DNA of 64,000 bases, from assembly GCA_003342815.1 (NCBI GenBank), contig PTEX01000015.1, positions 1,672,499-1,736,498 of the forward strand, written 5' to 3'. The stretch is from Eudromia elegans (lineage: Eukaryota > Chordata > Aves > Tinamiformes > Tinamidae). The translations under genes were made by a program, and so were the position numbers. The notes beneath the pieces are model-generated. The model had not been told where the DNA came from, did not search any database, and was given only the letters and a program-made list of their open reading frames with translations. Below are positions 59,871 to 64,000 of this stretch, piece by piece; within the stretch, counting starts at the first letter, position 1, and the number at the start of each line of letters is the position of its first letter.

Positions 59871-62800
59871 AGGGATATTTTACAAGAATTCTTCAGGAAG
59901 TTGAAAACACATGATAGTTTTCCAAGGATACACGTGTTTATGGGCACTCCACGAGAGCGGCAAAACTGCCCAGGCCAGGGGCTCTTAACGAGGCCTCTCC
60001 TCTGTGAGCAGTGGATTGGAATGGACTATGGACCACGCTCTACCTTGTGTGGCCGCTGTCAGCCCCAAAACGAGCAGGGTGTGGGAATCGTCTCCTTCAT
60101 CCCAAATCAAACAACCCCGATAAAACTGATTCCAAGATCCATGTCAGGGCAGCACATCAAAAACAGCACAGATGACTTTTATGCTCTCACCTGATATTTG
60201 AGGGGTTTTCTGAGGTTTCCTTTTAATGTCTGCTCTTGAAAGTGGATTACAGCCTGAGGCTGCACTCTGAGGTTGTTTTATTCTTTCCCTTTCATTTGTC
60301 CTTTCTTTTTCTTTGTTGAAAGCACCTGAAGAAGAAACACTTTGTGATTTTAGAAGTTTTTTGTTAAAATTAAGAAACACTCCACTTGCGCTTGTATTTT
60401 TTTTTTTTTTATTCTTTTGTCCTTTTGTTAGCTCCTGTAAGGAAGAGAGTTACTTTGTTTCCGTGGGCATAGAGGAAAGCCAAGGCTGCATCTTTTATAC
60501 TGATGTAAAGTGGACTATTGCTGAGTAGCTACATTTCAGCAGCAGGGATCTCTGTCCTGCCACAGATAATTAAAACCAATGTTTGTATGTAGTCAGTTAT
60601 AATTGGGGGTAGGGCTGGTGTAATCTCAGTGGTGACCGCCATAGAGCCGTGATGATTTATGCCATGTGTAGATCTGCCCTCATGAGAAAATGAGCCAGAA
60701 ATCCATTGGTCACTCAGATTTTTCATATAAACTGCTTTAATTAAAAGTTGGATTATGGATGAAATGTGCTTTTTCATTAAAAAAAGCGTCTGCCTTCTGT
60801 GAAAATTTTGTTTCTGGGAGTTGGCAAATGGAATTTTTGAAAACCAAAACTTATTTACTTGCCACTGTTGCCTCCGAGACTCTTGGGGATTATATTTCCA
60901 TGCTTCATTTGTCTCTCCATGGGCTGTATTTTATAGGGAAAAATGCAACTCTGCAGGGAGTCATGATAAGACGTGGCCCTCGTTCCTGTCCCAGGGAGGT
61001 CACGGCGCAGACTCGGGGAGTCTGGCCAGGCAGCACGTTGTGTTCATGCTCTGCACCTGCCGGCCACTCTATGGAATGGGGTTTCCGAATCCGCCAAACT
61101 CTTTCCTCTGAACTTCTGGGTTGCGTTCATTGTATTTCACATATTCACTACAACTCTCTTTTGTCCTATACCTTAATGGATAATTATGGATTAATAACAA
61201 GCTGTGTGTGAAGATGCCGTTTTCACTGTTGAATTGTGACAGCTAACAGCGTTTCCACCTGAGGTACAAGGATTCATTCCTTTTACGTCTTCATTTCTCC
61301 AGACAGCAAAGAAAGCTCGTATGATTTGTTTCGTATATGATTCGATATGATTTGTATGATTTTGTTTTGAAAATATTTTGATTAAAAAAAAAATAAAGAC
61401 AAAAGAAAAAAGAAAAACCATTCCTGATTTCCAGTCAGCTTTATTCTAGGAGATAAAAGGCCAAATTTCATAGACAGTTTTTTCCTACCTTAATGGAGAA
61501 TGCTGGGATTTCAGTCTGGATTTCAGCCAAAGGAAAGACAGCGCAGAGCACAGAAGCAACACCAAACACAAAGTGGGTTTTTAATTTACTTTGTGCTCCA
61601 GAGCTTTCCCACACACACTCGTGTGAAGGAGCTCTTTCCACAGCAATACCTGTATTTGTTGACACGTCACAACCTCAAGTGCCCATAAGAACATGGTGTT
61701 TGTAAAGTAAGTGCTCTGTAAATACTCAAAGGACTTTATGGCCAGTTTATGGGTGTCTAACTGCAGCACCCATGTTTGAATTTTGTTTGCCTGAGGTAGG
61801 CCTACTGACATATGTAGCACTCTCAAATAATGACTGTTTAAGAGCCACGAAAACCCTTAAAGCTTAACTTTCATTCTGAGAGTAATCTCATTAAAATTAA
61901 CAGGATGGCTCATGTGCTTAGATCTTAAGCATTTGCCTAAATGTTTAGTTGAACTGGGGCTTGCGTGAGTGAGATTTTACATATCCCAATAAGAAGTATT
62001 GCAAAACTTCAGTTGTAAACGAGACAGATGTCCGTAACTTTTATTATACTAATGCCGCAGCTCCCACACAGGATCAGAGCCCTATAACAGTGAGCACTTT
62101 GCAAATATAATTTAAAGACTATTTTAAAAAGAATCCAGAATGAATAACAGGTTCCAGATGGGTCCTTCAGCTGGCGGGTCTGACAGTGACGGCAAGGAGG
62201 CTGGCGAACTGCTTGAGACAGACTGCGAGAGGGAGAATGACAGGGGTAAAAGCTGGGTCTTTGTCAAGGGGATCCCCCTGGTTCTGACAGAGCTTTATTA
62301 CTAACGAATAAACCAGAAATTTTGCAATTCTGTTCTGGCATGACACACCTTTTATGCAAAATGTTCCTCAGTGTGTCAATTCCATAGCTCATACTAATAT
62401 AGTTCTTACTGCTATAATGTTTTGCCCTTTTAGAGGACTATTTATTTCTTCTACCTGTGCTGTAGAAAGCAGAGCAAATTCTCATATTTCCCATGTGTGG
62501 ATACATAGAAATCTGGACTGTCCCTTTGCAGGCACATCTACACATTTCATATGTCCTGAATGGAGGGGGGCAGGAAGAATATGTTTAGAGAGAAAGGGCA
62601 ACAGCACCCAAAGGAAGGCGTTAAAAGCCTAAAACCATCCAAGTAGAAGGTCCGTGCTGTAGAAAAGCAGCTCAGCAAAACAGACTCCTCCCTATTTTCC
62701 AAAGCTGAAAGATTTCCACCGCAGTCCCCAAGCTCACAGCTGCCGCCTGTTGTAGCCATCCCGTTCACAACCTCCAGATCCTCTGGCTGGTCCCTCCGGA

Positions 62801-64000
62801 GCTGCCGAGAGCCCTCAGGAATCACCTGCAGAAGCCTTTCCTTTACATCTAAGTTAATCTGGACTGGAGGAGCGTATCAATTTTGAAAAATATTCACCTC
62901 TGTGTTTGTGCATGCCAGTGACATAAAAACATCCCGAATCCTCTGAATCATTAAATGATGCTAGCTCTGTATGGTGCTTATACAAAATCACTGAATCTGT
63001 TTCGCCTGAAGTTTTATGTGTTGCTGTTTTTCTTCCTTTGCTCCTTCTTCTTTGCTTCTTTGGGATTTTCCTTCTTCATCAGCTCCCATCTGAAGGCCTC
63101 CCTCAAAGAGATTTTCAGAAGTGTTTTTTTTTCACAAAGCTGAGCTGAGCTGCAAGAAAACAATTCCAAGACCTACCCTCTTTGACATTTTTTCAAGTGT
63201 AGTGATAATTAAGCATTAGGTAATTTCCCTCGTTTGCTCTACAAGCTCAAAGGCAAGATGGAGTTGCTTGATGCAATACAGAAGGGAAGTGAGGCGAGTG
63301 CCACCTTTCTTGGTACATTTTGGCTGAGCTGCCCTGGAGAAATTATCTTTCTAGTTCACAAGGTTTTTAATGCAGAAAACTTGGGACTGGTACTGGTGTT
63401 CATACAAGATAAAAATGACTTATTGCACACATCACTAAGTGGAAAGTTTGCATTCAGTGTCCTCTATGTTTTAATTGCACCGTATTTTTTCACAATCATA
63501 TACTTTCTATTTTATTCTTAATATATGAGATTATCTGTGTACTGGAGAAAGACTGTGACTGACCCTGCTTTACTTACACGGGGTATTTTTGTCCCATTGA
63601 CTTTCTGACAAATGAAGGGTGCCTTCTATAAAACTTAAAAGCGGAGCAAGCTGAACTGCTGCTGACCTGTACTTGACCTATTCAGCTCCATCTCCTCCTG
63701 ACAGACTTGTCAACAGCGAGCTCACAAAACTCCCTTTTTGCATTACCCTTGCCTAACGCCATTAGTCAGGCCTCTTTTTTTCTCCCCGTTTTAGTTTCAC
63801 ACAACTTTGTGGATCATCATTTTTGCTCACTCTTTGCTCCCCAGGTTGGACTTTTTGGAATGTTGCTTGCGTATTTTGCAAGCATATTATGTAAAAATTG
63901 CATATTTTATTTACTGCATTTCAAAATGATGCCCAGAGCTTTCAGTGCATTCAAGAACAGGATAGTGTAAAAAAGCTTTCGGTAATTGCATACTGACACG
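59871..64000. other. Intergenic sequence, no supported gene
   Basis: AT-rich non-coding sequence. It includes a cluster of four TATGATT motifs at about 61319-61362 and poly-T tracts. No EYA1 exon was recognised, so the next syntenic gene lies beyond the window end. Confidence 0.6.

Noticed and set aside
59871..64000. Possible EYA1 exons on the minus strand
   Set aside because: I found no translation resembling the EYA phosphatase domain or other EYA1 segments in any listed frame.

Overview
The window is vertebrate nuclear DNA, most probably avian. The evidence is split genes with consensus GT-AG introns, CR1 retrotransposon copies ending in the ATTCTGTGA tail, low interspersed-repeat density, and the gene order LACTB2 (minus) next to XKR9 (plus). 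In human 8q13.3 the same head-to-head pair lies next to EYA1. The species cannot be fixed from sequence alone. No tRNA, rRNA, CRISPR or other prokaryotic feature was seen.

Bases 1-3,300 hold the 5' half of LACTB2 on the minus strand: exons 1-3, encoding about 137 residues. These include the THWHxDH metal-binding motif of a mitochondrial metallo-beta-lactamase-fold endoribonuclease. The remaining exons lie beyond base 1. A CpG island (about 2,885-3,540) covers its promoter. The same island carries a plus-strand core promoter layout (TATA box, pyrimidine-rich initiator region, YY1-like AAGATGGCGG), which probably starts XKR9 and is antisense to LACTB2 exon 1.

Bases 3,300-18,704 hold XKR9 on the plus strand. 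Three coding exons (11,278-11,552; 16,836-17,059; 17,795-18,438) join in phase into a 380-codon XK-family scramblase-like reading frame. It keeps a DEAD|G caspase-type site near its C-terminus but is interrupted by an in-frame TGA at codon 180. An unidentified 176-codon reading frame (4,565-5,095) lies in the presumed XKR9 5' intron. It is unusually long for AT-rich DNA and is the best candidate for something undescribed.

Bases 18,705-64,000 contain no gene I can support. They hold one 5'-truncated CR1 (29,141-30,015), a possible old CR1 tail near 49,580, several simple or structure-prone repeats (an AAGGG pentamer array, a roughly 190-base pyrimidine tract, TATAC arrays), short CpG-rich islets spaced a few kilobases apart, and motif-dense stretches that could be conserved regulatory elements. 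By synteny this is the XKR9-EYA1 gene desert. Functional claims about it are inference and need cross-species alignment or expression data.
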